Positions 43,942 to 55,560 of a stretch of 64,000 bases of DNA are shown here, in pieces (position 1 is the first letter of the stretch; each line of letters opens with the position of its first letter). The position numbers and the translations under genes were made by a program. The notes beneath the pieces were generated by a model. That model saw only the letters and a program-made list of their open reading frames with translations, had not been told where the DNA came from and did not search any database. This DNA comes from Heterohyrax brucei (lineage: Eukaryota; Chordata; Mammalia; Hyracoidea; Procaviidae): NCBI GenBank assembly GCA_028571685.1, contig CM053143.1, forward strand, positions 10,159,501 through 10,223,500, read 5' to 3'.

Positions 43942-44015
43942 GATTAAGGTGTACCTAGTGGATTTGAACTGCTGACATTTTGGATAGCAGACATAGCACT
44001 GGTGTGTACTGTAAG
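43942..44015 (-). mobile_element. AfroSINE fragment, antisense
   Basis: TAGTGGATTTGAACTGCTGA and TAGCAGACATAGCAC are the complement of the tRNA-like head (B-box region). Only about 70 bp remain. Confidence 0.7.
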
Positions 44016-44305
44016 CCTACTGCATAAGATTATTTTAAAACAAGGTAAAAGACAGATATTAAAAAGCTTTGTGGGTGGTCAGAAATATGTGGTAATAGAA
44101 ATAGGTAGAACAGAATAAAACAAAAGCTTTAAATAATTTGAAGTTGGAAGCTACCATGCTGGTTCAAGGTTAAAATGTAACCAGATTAGGAGGCTATCAC
44201 TGAGGATTCAGTATCCTAAACAACTTTTTGTCACTGATACGATCTCCACTGTTCAATAGTCTGTTAATGCAACAACTGAATTATAGTATGTATAGCACCA
44301 GGTTA

Positions 44306-44515
44306 GGAGCCCCAGTGGTACAGTAATTAAGGGCTTGGCTGCAACCAAAATACTGGCAGTTTGTACCCACCAGCAACTCAATGGGAGAAAAATATGGCAA
44401 TCTGTTTCTTTAATAATTATAGCCTTGAAAACCCTGTGGGGTGGTTCTTCTACATCCTATAGGGTTATTCTGAATCCCAACTGACTCAATGACAGATTTC
44501 ATGTCTTGGTTTTAG
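44306..44515 (+). mobile_element. AfroSINE, sense, with an internal insertion
   Basis: AGGAGCCCCAGTGGTACAGT head, later CTTGAAAACCCTGTGGGGTG and CCTATAGGGTTATTC. Extra sequence (about 44385-44425) lies between the halves. Confidence 0.8.
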
Positions 44516-45299
44516 CACTAGATTAACAAGTCTCACTGTTTGTAACCAATTCTTCATCATCAGGATGCTTTATGGCTGTAACTCTTGAGTTTGTGCACCT
44601 GGGTTGGACTTGGTCTTTCCTATCTAAGTTAGCTAATGAAACAGTCTTTGTAGTGTAAAAGGGAGTCTTCTAGTGATAGTGTTGGAGGAGGTTAAAAAAA
44701 AAAAAAGGAAAACAGAAAGCAGCAAGAAAACTGCTAGAGAAAACGAGAATGGCCACTGATTTGAGAGCAAGGAGATGTGGGAAAAGTCAATTTCAGAAAA
44801 AATAGATTAAAGACTGTACAGTTCTATGTTGGCAATATAGAAAATATATATATGTATATGTAAATATATATATATATATATACTTCCAATTGCTTTTGTG
44901 CCTTGAGTCTCTTTTGTCTTCTTTTTTAGAGGCCTAACTGTAACTATTAACTATTCTGATCAGGGCAAAAATAGATCCCAACAGAAGAGGGAGAAATGTG
45001 GAACAAAACTCAACTTCTTAAAAAGTCCAGACTTACTAGACCAGTTGGAACTAGGACTCTTGGAGACTATCAGTGTGAGATAGTCTATAAGCCTTAAATC
45101 AAAATTATCTCTTGATGTCACCTTTTAGCTAAGTAATCAATTTGCTCATAAAATGAAGAATATCACCATTGCATAATGAGGTCCTTTAAATAATCACCTT
45201 TGTGAGACAAAACGGTCAACAATTTATTCTAAAGCAAAATTGAGATAGTAAGGAAGAAGGGAAACTAGAGTACTGGAAATGGAACAATCATAACGAAAA
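44516..45299. other. Unassigned sequence with A-run and TA repeat
   Basis: No gene recognised. An A-run lies at 44695-44706 and a TA-rich microsatellite at 44845-44881. Confidence 0.45.
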
Positions 45300-45793
45300 T
45301 GTCTGAGTTATCTAGTGCTGCTGTAACAGAAATACCACAAGTGGATGGCTTTAACAAACTTAATTTTTTTTTCACAGTCTAGTAGACTAGAAGCCCAAAT
45401 TCAGGATGCCAGCTCCAGGGACAGTTTTTCATCTCTGTTGGCTACGGAGAAAGACGTGTATCATCAATATTTCCCTAGTCTAGGAGCTTCTCAGTGCACA
45501 GACCCGAGGTTTCAAGGACGCTTTGTACTCTGGGTGCTGCTTTCTTGGTGGTAGGAGATCTTACTGTCTCTCCACTTGCTTCTTTCTTTTATTTGAGACA
45601 CAACCTTGCAGATCCAGCCCTGCCCCAGTAACTTAACTGCTGCTAATCCCACCTCATCAACATCATAAAGTTACACTTTACAACACATAGGAAAGTCACC
45701 TCAGATGACAAAATAGTGGACAATCACACATGGACCGGCCAAGCTGACACACATTTTGGGGGATAGAGTGGGGGCACAATTCAAGCCATAACA
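45300..45793 (-). mobile_element. Solo MaLR-type LTR, antisense
   Basis: 494 bp, TGTCTGAGTTATC at the left and CCATAACA at the right. Flanks GAAAA (45295-45299) and GAAAT (45794-45798) look like a 5-bp duplication with one change. Diverged from the 42195 family, with no interior. Confidence 0.82.
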
Positions 45794-45994
45794 GAAATGA
45801 AAGAGAATGATGATACATTGTGAAAAATGTATCACTGAACAATTTATGTATAAATTGTTAAATTTGATTCTAATTTGCTATGTAAACTTTGACCTTAAAT
45901 ACAATAGAACATTATTTTTAAAAAGATTACATGATCACATTTTCCTTATACAAATAATGATAGTATTTATACAAGTGTGCCTACATATATATGC

Positions 45995-46031
45995 CAAGCC
46001 AAGCCAAGTGCCGTCGAGTCGGATCCGACTC
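45995..46031 (-). mobile_element. Micro-insertion: hairpin-tail only (about 37 bp, antisense)
   Basis: Complement reads AGTCGGATCCGACTCGACGG, CACTTGGC and then a TTGGC-type repeated tail. It lies between two ATATATGC copies (45987-45994 and 46032-46039). Same start point as the element at 25927. Confidence 0.75.
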
Positions 46032-46053
46032 ATATATGCACACTTTTTATGTA

Positions 46054-46055
<2 letters not shown>

Positions 46056-46086
<31 letters not shown>
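46056..46086. repeat. TG microsatellite
   Basis: A TG run of about 14 units just right of the micro-insertion. Confidence 0.95.
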
Positions 46087-46089
46087 TCT

Positions 46090-47190
46090 TACCCTTTCAT
46101 CCACCTTCCTCTACTACTACCACACTATTAACATTGCTAACACTACTACAGCAATCATAGGTCTATCTGAGATTCTAATCTACAGAAAGTTCTGAAAACA
46201 AACAAAATCTTACAGCACATATGGAGGCAAACCCTAAATTCACCTTTGGTTGCAAAATATGACCTGAAGCAAAGAAAGGCCTATATAGTGACCTGTGTAT
46301 CTCATTTAATGAGAATGCTCATATGCTTCCTTGCAAAAGATTAACTTGTTTGATGACAAGTGCACACTGCAGAGCTACTTATCTTCCTACCTTACTAAAA
46401 TTCAAAGAGAATTCTAATTCCCTAAACATAGCTGGCCACAGGGAATCTGAGTATTGAATTAATGGTCTTCACAACTACTAACTACAACTGTTACTACTGC
46501 TGCTATTTCTGCTGTCAACACTGTCTTTAAGCAGCACTCTATGTATTATCCCAAATCATTCAAACAGCTCATCAGCCTAAAAGTATATAAGTGAAGAGAA
46601 ACCCTTTTGTCTAATTCATTTTTATTGTTTAACGAATACACTTGACTTTTCAGATGCTTTTCTTCTAATCATTTAAAAAAGCAAATCTAAATCAACACAA
46701 TGCTAACGTCCACAATAATATCCACTGCCTATAACGATAACCTTGCCTATGGTACTTCCTATGTCTACTTATGATTACTATTAAAGTTTTCATTCATATT
46801 CAACATCCATGTCTGGTGCATTTTGTTTGATGAAAACAAGCTAATTAGTGCTGAACCTTCTCTAGTACATAAATTTATTCCTGAGAACATTAAAAGGAAG
46901 TCAAGTGAGACATGTTCAGTAACAGATGTTTGCTTTTTTTGGCTGCCTTTTTACAGTTTGTTCTCTTTCATTACTTTTTACAAAATTTAGTTAATGTTCC
47001 CTTTACTACAGAACAAGCATAGTTGGCTTCCCAGGAGGTGGAGTGAGCGGTGGGATTCCCCAGGGCAGGCACACTCTGTTCAGTCTCTCAAATATCTAAT
47101 ATCTGTTCAAATGCTACAATCAGGTTTTCATTCTTTCATCTAGGTCTTGATAGCAATCACAAACCAGTTTATCTCAAAAAAGGATACATA
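46090..47190. other. Unassigned sequence
   Basis: No gene or clear repeat recognised. Confidence 0.45.
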
Positions 47191-47191
47191 T

Positions 47192-47730
47192 GAGGACTGA
47201 AGTTAAGTATGCAAACTCATCCTAGAAAAAGTTTACATACCTCACTGCTGACTGTCACTAAGGTCACCTTTGAAGTACGCCCCTTGGGAAGCTACACACT
47301 GGCACCAGCACCTAGTCCACCCTTCAGAGCAATTTTAGAACTCTTTTTCTTGACATATCTATCAGAGTTGTCGTCTTATTACCCTTCATGTCCTGAAGGT
47401 CAGCAAATGTCTTTCTTTCAAAATTTCCTCTATCTTTGGGTAAAGTCAAAAGTCACCGGAAACCAGGTCAGATGAGTTCAGAGGGTGTTCCAACACAGTT
47501 ATTTTTTACCGCCTAAGAACTCCCTCACAGACAATTATGCAATTAAGTTTGCAAACTTCCCACTATGCCACCATTCCAGAAGGAGTTCCAAAATTGCTTT
47601 TAAGGGTAGATTAGACATTGATTTCAGTGCCTAGCTTCCCAAGAGTAATACTTCGAAGATGACCACAGTGATATATTCAGCAGTGAGGTTTGTAGAACTC
47701 AGAACAATTAAGTTTAGACTTCCTATACTG
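47192..47730. mobile_element. Foldback mariner-derived MITE, copy 4
   Basis: Left arm GAAGTTAAGTATGCAAACTC, AGCACCTAGTCCACCCTTC, CATGTCCTGAAGG. Right arm TTCCAAAATTGCTTTTAAGG and CAGAACAATTAAGTTTAG. One of the longest copies; it keeps more of the transposase-derived arm (TCTTTGGGTAAAG). Confidence 0.8.
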
Positions 47731-48463
47731 ACTGGCAATCGTGGGACTAAAACTATTGTCTATGTTATTATTGATGCAGCCAGGCCTAGTTCTCTTCCGA
47801 TATCTTTTGCATCTGAGGATACCCTGAACTGAGAGACATTTGTTATTTGAGAGAATTTGGTTACATCTTTCGGCTTACACAGCCAAAGACCATAAAGTAA
47901 CTTCCAAAAGCAAAAATTCAATGATCACATATGATAAAAAGAATGGGGATCACAGATGAAGATTTTTACTGTTGATTTAGGAGGTAACATTGGAGTCATT
48001 ATTCCCAGTCCCTGAGCACAGAGAATGGGGCCTGCAGATGAACTCACAAGGACACATCAACTAGGTCCTGAGGTAGAAAGACACTGTTAGGTCAACCTTG
48101 AAAAACACGATTTAGGGAACCTTTCTCATAAACACATCATTAACAGGACACAAAAGATTGTTCCGCTCTTACCTTTTCCTACTAGGATTTAGTGAATAGA
48201 TTTGTTGAAACAATGAAGACTTCCCTGTCATTACTGAGACTTGTACCAGTGATTATTAAGAAAGACAATTAAAACTTTAGAATCAAGGTGACTTAACAGT
48301 TTTTAGCCAAGGTATGAAACGGTGACACTTTCAATGTTTTTGCTCATTTGTAACATTAATATTCTGATAATTCTGTAATGCCCATAGGACTCAGACACAC
48401 ACAGCTCGAGAATATTTTTTTTTTCTTTTCCCCCCACATGTGCCTCTTTGAACATATGCCAAA
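47731..48463. other. Unassigned sequence
   Basis: No gene or clear repeat recognised. Confidence 0.45.
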
Positions 48464-49151
48464 TATCATGGATTGAATTACATTCTCCAAAAAAAAAATG
48501 CATGTATCAATTGGCATGGGCCCAAATTTTCAGTATTCTGTGCTTCTCCATTTTGTGATTGTAGTTTTATGGCCACAGAGGATTAGGGTGGTACTAATCC
48601 TTACTAAGGTCACATTCCTGATCCAACGTAAAGGGAGATTCCCTGGGGTCTGACCCAGATTACCTTTTATTTCACAAGGGATAAAAGGAAGGGGAAGCAA
48701 GCAAAGAGGGGGAACATTGTACCCCCAAGAAAGAAACACCAAGATCAGAGCACCACCTTTGGATCCAGGGTTCCTGTGCAGAGTAGCCCATCACCCAGAG
48801 GAAGACTGACAGCAAGGACCTTCCTCCATAGCCAACAAAGAGAGATAGCCTTTCCCTGGAGCTGACACCCTAAAGCTGGATATCTAGCCTACTCCCCAAA
48901 CTAAAACCACAGCCATTGAGTTAATGCTGACTCATAGCAACCCTATAAGACAGAGTAGAACTGCCAGATAGAGTTTACAAGGAGCACCTGGCAGATCTGA
49001 ACAGTCAATCTTTTGGTTAGCAGATTTAGCACTTAACCACTATGCAACCAGGGTTTCCGCTAGCCTATTAGACTATAAGAAATAAATTTATCTTTGTTAA
49101 AGCCATCTACTCAGAGTATTCCTGTTATAGCACCGCTAGATGACTAAGACA
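48464..49151 (+). mobile_element. Solo MaLR-type LTR with an inserted AfroSINE
   Basis: TATCATGGATTGAATTAC to GATGACTAAGACA, plus strand. A perfect 5-bp duplication CCAAA flanks it (48459-48463 and 49152-49156). Poly(A) signal AATAAA near 49081. An AfroSINE splits it at 48894-49059. Confidence 0.88.
48894..49059 (-). mobile_element. AfroSINE, antisense, inside the LTR
   Basis: AACCACAGCCATTGAGTTAA, AGACAGAGTAGAACTGCC, TTTTGGTTAGCAGATTTAGC, AACCAGGGTTTCC. Target duplication CTAGCCTACT (48884-48893) and CTAGCCTATT (49060-49069). Confidence 0.9.
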
Positions 49152-51245
49152 CCAAATAAAACCTTTATTTTTCACTTTACTATAACTTATTGATGTGTTT
49201 ACCCTAGAACACTGTAAAGCTAATATGATCCAAAAATAAAAATTTATAATTATCCCATTTATGTAACTAAACCTTTGCTTTTTGGAAAATATTTAATGAG
49301 ATGGGATTTAGGTACACTGGTAAATCTAGATAACACTGCAGTCCAAATCTTGAATTTTCTAGTGCTGCTTCTTTTAAAATTTAGCAAAACTAGGTGAAAA
49401 TACACAAGATGAATGATCTATCACTCATGCAATTTTGCACAAAATACATCCTTCTTTTTCAATAAATATTACTTAGGATAATAGTAGAAATTTTTACCTA
49501 GGAGAAAGGATTTAGTAAAATAAAATAAACGAGGATTATAAAAATAAACCTTGGGTCCAGTTAATACTGCCATAAGGCAACAGGCCTATTGAAATATGGG
49601 CTTTTAAACTTAACTGTGTAAATAAAATATATGTATATGTTTCAAAGTAGTCTTAATGTCATTCAGCCATAGAATCAAAATATTAATATTTCATAGGAAA
49701 GAAATATGCATTTCAAAATTAAAATTTGAAAGTTGATGATGACATACAACATTGGCATCATTACTTCTTGTAGGACCAAAACAAACAGACAAGAATTCAA
49801 TTAAACTCAAAGTACTGGAGTGCTGTTCATAACGTCGAAAATTCGTAGTCTCTTTACAGCTAACTGAAGGCCCAGGTTAACACCAATGCCAACAAGATTT
49901 TCAAAAATTTTTTTCATTTTTATTTAAAACAGCCAAGAAAAGAGGAAGATTAATTGTGCTGATTTGCACTGAAAACAAAATTTCCACAAAACTTAAATTT
50001 TGTATGAACACACTGGCTTTATCTGAAATTTGTGAATTGGTAAGTAACTGGTCTGAAAGTTAGATGAGAGACACAAAGGACAAAGGATAGAAAGAATAAG
50101 GAAGAAAAATTATATAGGCTACGTAGTGTAAGAAAAAGGAAGTAGTGCTGGGCCAAAGGTGACTGGTTAGTTCTAAGTGACTTTCTTTACATGACATAAG
50201 GGGAACTTTTGTTGCCAGATCATGCACTACAGCCAAGGCAGTCATTAAAGACTAGTGACTTAGGTTTTGGTTCCCGCGAAGGTTAGGCATTTACAAGAAG
50301 TAGAAACTTGCTTAGTTTGGGGGTTGCTGACATAAGGGCCTAACAGAGTCAGGTTAATATTAGAAACATCACATAACTGGATACGTAACCTTTTATCAAA
50401 TGCACTCACTAGGGGAGAAAACCATGAGTAGGAAATAACTCTAATAAACTGTCAAATATTTTCAAAAAGGAGAAAAAAGAGCAAAGAAGAAAATGTAATG
50501 TGTGGGAAAGAGAAACTACTAAATATATTTTACACAGCAAAAGTTAATTTACCATTTTTCATTATGTAATAAAATACTTCAAGTGATTGCCTACAGCCTT
50601 CTAAAAGTATCATTTGGTAAAGAACTACAAAAGGAAGCATTAAAGATAAATCCTATTAAGCCAATAATGGGAACAGACTGCATTTATTTAATACACGATT
50701 TGTAAAACAGGGTAACTTTTCAACTAGAGCATCAAAAATGTTCCAGAGACAAAAGAACTTTCAAAGATTCTTAACATCCCACTGTATCAGTTCTGTCGAG
50801 GAAGAAGACCAGAACAGAACTGATAGAAATAGACTGATGGTCAGAAAAGACGGTCAGCATTGTTTCAAAGAATTAATCATTGATGTACCCTAAACATATC
50901 CCTGGCCTGACCTTTGGAGTCTCTGTTTTTTAACCCAACTAGCTTGGCAGATGCAGAAAATGCTGCAAAAGAGCACAATGCCTAAGGCAAAAAGATGTTT
51001 GCTAATTTGTTTACATCATCTTTGACTAAACAGTGACTTGTAGAAACTTGTAGAAGCCAATTCTCTCTAAGCTATAAGTTCAAAAGAAAATCTCAGGGCA
51101 ATGCTCTGGGTGGTCACCCCAACTCTATGGAACTCCAGAAATCTGGATTCCAGGAGAATCTAAACTCTGTTTCTTGGAAGACACCTACATTTCCAAATTA
51201 AAAGGAGGAAATCTCTTTAGATTCTTATTCTAGTCACTTTTATGG
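49152..51245. other. Unassigned unique sequence
   Basis: About 2.1 kb with no gene or clear repeat. Confidence 0.5.
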
Positions 51246-51249
51246 ATTA

Positions 51250-51408
51250 AAAAAAAAAGTGCCATCCAGTGGATTCCAACTCATAGTGACCCTATAGGGC
51301 AGAGTACCACTGCCCCATAGAGTTTCCAAGAAGAGCCTGGCAAATTTGAACTGCTGATCTTTTGGCTAGAAAAGATAGCATTTAGCCACTACGACACAAG
51401 GGTTTTTT
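51250..51408 (-). mobile_element. AfroSINE, antisense
   Basis: GTGCCATCCAGTGGATTCCA, CCCTATAGGGCAGAGTA, TTTGAACTGCTGATCTTTTG, CACAAGGGTTTTTTG. Confidence 0.9.
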
Positions 51409-51825
51409 GGATATAGCAGAAAAGTCTCCAGAGCAAAATACTATTTTTCATATGTTAAAAATCAGAAAATATTCTAGCTAGTCAACCATTCTTAAGTCAA
51501 AATTAATGTTAAGAAATTCTTATATTTGAAATTTCTGTTTTCATTCTAAAAATATGCCTCTATGAAACTAACAAATTATATACTTATTCTTTTATGATAT
51601 GAGGCTGTAAACAAAATACGTTTGAAAGTATGACTGGGGATGGTTTCTTTCTCTTCTTACATATCTTTTGTTCCTCTTGGGAACTGCAGGGTACCTGGAG
51701 AAGCTCCTACTGTATTATTTGATTTGAAACTCAAAATAGTTTACAACACAACAAACTATAAAACCAAACTCGATTTGCTTATAATCTGTATCAGTGTCTA
51801 AATTAAGCCAATTCTTTTCACACAG

Positions 51826-51985
51826 AGTTAAACCACTGCCATCGAGTTAGGTCGAACTCATTGCAATTCTATAGGTCAGAGTAGAACTGCCCTCATAGAG
51901 TTCTCAGGGAGCGCCTGGTGGATTTGAACTGCAGACCTTGTGGTTAGCAGGCACAGCACTTAACCCACTAGGGCACCAGGGTTAG
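51826..51985 (-). mobile_element. AfroSINE, antisense
   Basis: CACTGCCATCGAGTTAGGTC, GTGGATTTGAACTGCAGACC, GGTTAGCAGGCACAGCACTT, GGGCACCAGGGTTA. Confidence 0.92.
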
Positions 51986-52067
51986 TGGTAAAGTGAGAGA
52001 CTGGCTCCCTGTTGTCTTAAGGCATAAATGCTGTAAGGAAATCTACAAGGCCCTTCATAATGCTATT

Positions 52068-52225
52068 TTTTTAAAAAAAAGTTATCACAATTCTGACTCA
52101 CAGCGACCCCATGTGGTAGAGCAGAACTGGTCCACAGGGTTTTCAAGGCTGTGAACTATACGGAAGCAGATCACCAGGCACTTCTGGAGGCACTTCTGGG
52201 TGGGTTAGAGCCACCTACCCTACAG
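52068..52225 (-). mobile_element. AfroSINE-like, antisense, diverged
   Basis: TTCTGACTCACAGCGACCCC, GTAGAGCAGAACTGGTCCAC, TTTCAAGGCTGTGAACTA, then a disturbed head region. A variant family member with a longer middle. Confidence 0.75.
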
Positions 52226-52390
52226 ACCAGAAAACCAAACCCTGTGCTGTCAGGTTGGTTCTGACTCATGTGACCCTATAGGACACAGGAGACCTGCTCC
52301 ACCAGAGTTTCCAAGAAACATCTGGTAGCTTTGAACTGCTGACTTTTTGATTAGCAGACATAGCCCCTAACCACTGTGCCACCAAGATTT
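52226..52390 (-). mobile_element. AfroSINE, antisense
   Basis: AAAACCAAACCCTGTGCTGT tail complement, GTTTCCAAGAAACATCTGGT, TTTGAACTGCTGACTTTTTG, CTAACCACTGTGCCACCAAG. Abuts the preceding copy. Confidence 0.92.
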
Positions 52391-53919
52391 CTCACCTATC
52401 TTATTAGTCAGAGTATTTCATGGCCTATCACACTGAGGGATTCCTTTCATGGTGAATGGAATTTATCTTTTTGGTTTCTTTTCTTGCCACTTTTCCCTGC
52501 TACATACTGCACTTTTTCCACAGTGACCTCATTTAAATTTCTGAAATGCACCGTGCTTTCCTACCTTGAACAAACATAGCTGCTTGTAACATTTTTCCCT
52601 CTGTTGCCCCATCTGGGACTACACTGCCACCACCAAAACATGTACATACATACCATCAAGCATGCATACTCCCTTGCTTTTCATCTCATCTGACCCTTAG
52701 GACCACTGTGACATAGTAACATTAGATATATAAAATTTTTAGGGTAAAGAGAGTTTTCTGTCTTACCAACAAGAAATGAATAAAAAATATTTCTCTCACT
52801 CCTGTGTTACCAAATACTAGATAGAAATTAACTGCTTCTAATAATTTTTGTCAATATTTATTTTTACCTCAGTGACTTCTAAGAGTAATTTAGTAAATAT
52901 GCTCCATTTTTTATCTCAAAAGTTTTATAAATACTAAGGCTATTTTACCATTATAGTTTTACAGAGTGTGTGTTCCAAGACAGCTTCATACATCATCATA
53001 AAGTCAGTGAACTTTTGAAGAAGAGTTACAATGTGAAAATCAGGCAAGAAAGTTGGAGGTGATGGTCTGTTCTATATTACGTGCAATGTAATACTACATA
53101 TTTACACTAGAGAAGGAATTATACTCCCAATCACACACCTTTAATAAATAGGATCTTTCAAGATACTTAAGACTGTATATATTGAAGTATTTCAGAAAAC
53201 AAAAAGTAGCATTAACCACTTTTTCTTCAGGATGCAGATGTATTTGACCTCATATAAAGAAGTTATAGGGGTCTCTGTAACACTGTTTATTTTTTCAAAA
53301 AAAGGATAATCTAAGACAATTCTAAAAAAATAAGTCTGAAACATTAAAGAATAAAGACATACCACATTGAAGTAGTAATTAGAAGTAAAAACATAAAAGG
53401 ATGCAAAATACTTTAAAAATAAAAATACTTCAAGCTTAAAAAAGCATATGCCTTAAGAAAGCATATGTACACTGACTTTCCTATTTGAGTGAATGATGGT
53501 TCTGATAAGAACTGCTGAGCTTAAAAAGTGCTTCAAAAGCTAAACGGGTCGTATATTATTCTTCTGTGAAATGAAAAGCAAGGCTTTTTGAGTCCCTTTC
53601 TGAGCTCCTATCTCTAGTCCTCTCAGGAATACAGGCTCCTACATTTTCAAATTGCCCAGCTACTTTTGACTTCTGAGCTAATTAGACAAATTCAAAACTA
53701 GTTAACTCTTGGGTTTTTATTCCTTCTAGTACTGTTTATGTTTTAAAAGGTTTTTTTTTAAGAAGGTTAATCTATACTACAAGAAGCCATTTGAAAACTA
53801 AAAATGTAGTAAGCAACAGGAAAGAAATTTGAGGGTGTAATCTTACCTCCTCTTATCCATTCACATCAACAACCCCAAAATCTACTTATGCCCCCGCAGA
53901 TTTGATACACAAATGTAAC
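52391..53919. other. Unassigned AT-rich sequence
   Basis: No gene or clear repeat recognised. Confidence 0.5.
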
Positions 53920-54386
53920 TGTTAGACTGAAACCCAAGCCCCTTCCCCCAAGCATTCCAGGAGTGGGCCAGAGTCAAAACGTTTCATCTGCCAGCTATTC
54001 CAGAAAGTCCATTCAAACGAGACTAGCTGCCAGGGGCCAACTAGCTACCACTTGTTTCCCTTAGGCTCAACTCCACTGAAACAATACCCCCTTATGTTAG
54101 TTAAGTAACTCTAATCGTCCACAGCCCCACAGGCTACTTGCCACGGGCACTAGTCTCATCCTCATGGTCGCTGTTTGTAGCGCTGTTCTCAATAAGGTCC
54201 GCTGGCCCCCTTTATAAGCCCCCAACACCCGAGCCAGCGCGCTGTTCTACAGACTCCCATCCGAGAACTCTGTAAAGCTACCTGGGACGCAAATAAACTC
54301 TTTTTTTTCTTTCTTCTCCTCTCTCTGGTTTTTCCTCTACATACTTTCGATTAAACGAAACCTATTGCATCCAAAAATCTCTAACA
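53920..54386 (+). mobile_element. Solo LTR, class I-like ERV
   Basis: 467 bp with inverted ends TGTTAGA and TCTAACA, flanked by GTAAC (53915-53919) and GTAAT (54387-54391). A TATA box (TTTATAAG, 54211-54218) sits in GC-rich sequence, and a poly(A) signal AATAAA lies at 54292-54297, 74 bp downstream. Base composition and layout differ from the ERV-L/MaLR LTRs and suggest a gammaretrovirus-like (class I) element. Confidence 0.8.
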
Positions 54387-54759
54387 GTAATGTGGGATTC
54401 AGTTTTGGAATTAAATAAAGAAACATTGACATTTGTCAGGTAAACACTCACATCATTTATTTCAAGTTAGTCACAGCAAGGCACACAAGTAAGACCACAA
54501 GACGTTCAATTAGGACTGAAGAATAACAACAATGTAAGATTACTAAAATGGTTAGAGTCCAAACCTTTAGACTTCAGGCTTTACTGTTTCAGGAAGAAGG
54601 TTTGGCCATACTGGAAGTCCCTCACAGCTGGGGTCCAAGGACAGCTGTGTCAGGCAAAATCTCCCACTACCTTCTCTCAGCAAATATGCTGAAGAAAAGG
54701 GTTTATATGTGATTTTCTCACTTTGTCATCACACAGTAACAAACAGATTACGTACTAGT

Positions 54760-54794
54760 CAGATCTGACTCGACGGCACTTGGCTGGAAACCAA
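54760..54794 (+). mobile_element. Micro-insertion: hairpin-tail only (about 35 bp)
   Basis: AGATCTGACTCGACGGCACT then TGGCTGG and a short A/C tail, between two ACTAGT copies (54754-54759 and 54796-54801). Same hairpin start and ACTTGGCT tail as 25927 and 45995, with two changes in the palindrome. Confidence 0.68.
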
Positions 54795-54895
54795 GACTAG
54801 TGTGTTGCTTTTTTTTCTTTCTCTCTAATGCCAGAGACTAGCTATATGTAGCATCTTTAAGGTTAAGGATGAAGGAAGTTGTTTATCACTTATTG

Positions 54896-55062
54896 GAATC
54901 CTTGGTGTGTATTGGTTAGAGCTAGCTGCGAACCAAAATGCTGGCAGTTCAAATACACCTGTGTTCCTTGGAAACCCCATGGAGCAGTTCTACTCTCTCT
55001 TTTAGGGGTGCTATTGGTTGGAGTCAACTCAACGTCAATAGGTTTAGTTTTATGACTTATCT
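54896..55062 (+). mobile_element. AfroSINE, sense
   Basis: TTGGTTAGAGCTAGCTGCGA, ATGCTGGCAGTTCAAATAC, CCTTGGAAACCCCATGGAGC, GAGTCAACTCAACGTCAATA, GGTTTAGTTTT tail. Confidence 0.9.
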
Positions 55063-55464
55063 ATGTCTGTAGTCCACCTTACAGAGATTTAACTATATGT
55101 TATATTTTCTTTACCATAGTACGTAGGCGCAGGGCTATCGTGGAGAGGCTATTTACTTATATCTCTCGTGTACCTCTATGCTTCTATTTCTAAATTCAGG
55201 AATTTTCTTTTTCTACTGTCTCATTAGAAATAACTTACACATATGTTGTTTGAGACCATTAGAAAAAGCATACACAGTAATAAAATATCAGTCTTCATAC
55301 TCAGACACAAAAGCCCTGTTAGTACCTGTTTTACACGCTAAACCGCTTTGAACTTAGGAAGGTACACTAATCCTAAAGCACCATACCTCATGTCAAAGCC
55401 ACAGTGAGTAGCATTTTGTGACCCAAATTTCCTGTACAGCAAACAATGAACACTCTCAGTCATG

Positions 55465-55560
55465 AATTCAAAGCTCTTCACAATCTAGTCTATCCTTGCC
55501 AGATGTGTTCCCCAAAGAAACATGTGTTAATGTCCTCCTTCACACTTCTAGCATCAGTCT
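55465..55560 (-). mobile_element. Possible ancient L2-like fragment
   Basis: TTCAAAGCTCTTCACAATCT followed by CCTTGCCAGATGTGTTCC resembles an old LINE/SINE pattern, but is short and decayed. Confidence 0.3.

Noticed and set aside
45807-46160. 117-codon plus frame
   Set aside because: Runs through a microsatellite and a micro-insertion; low-complexity translation.
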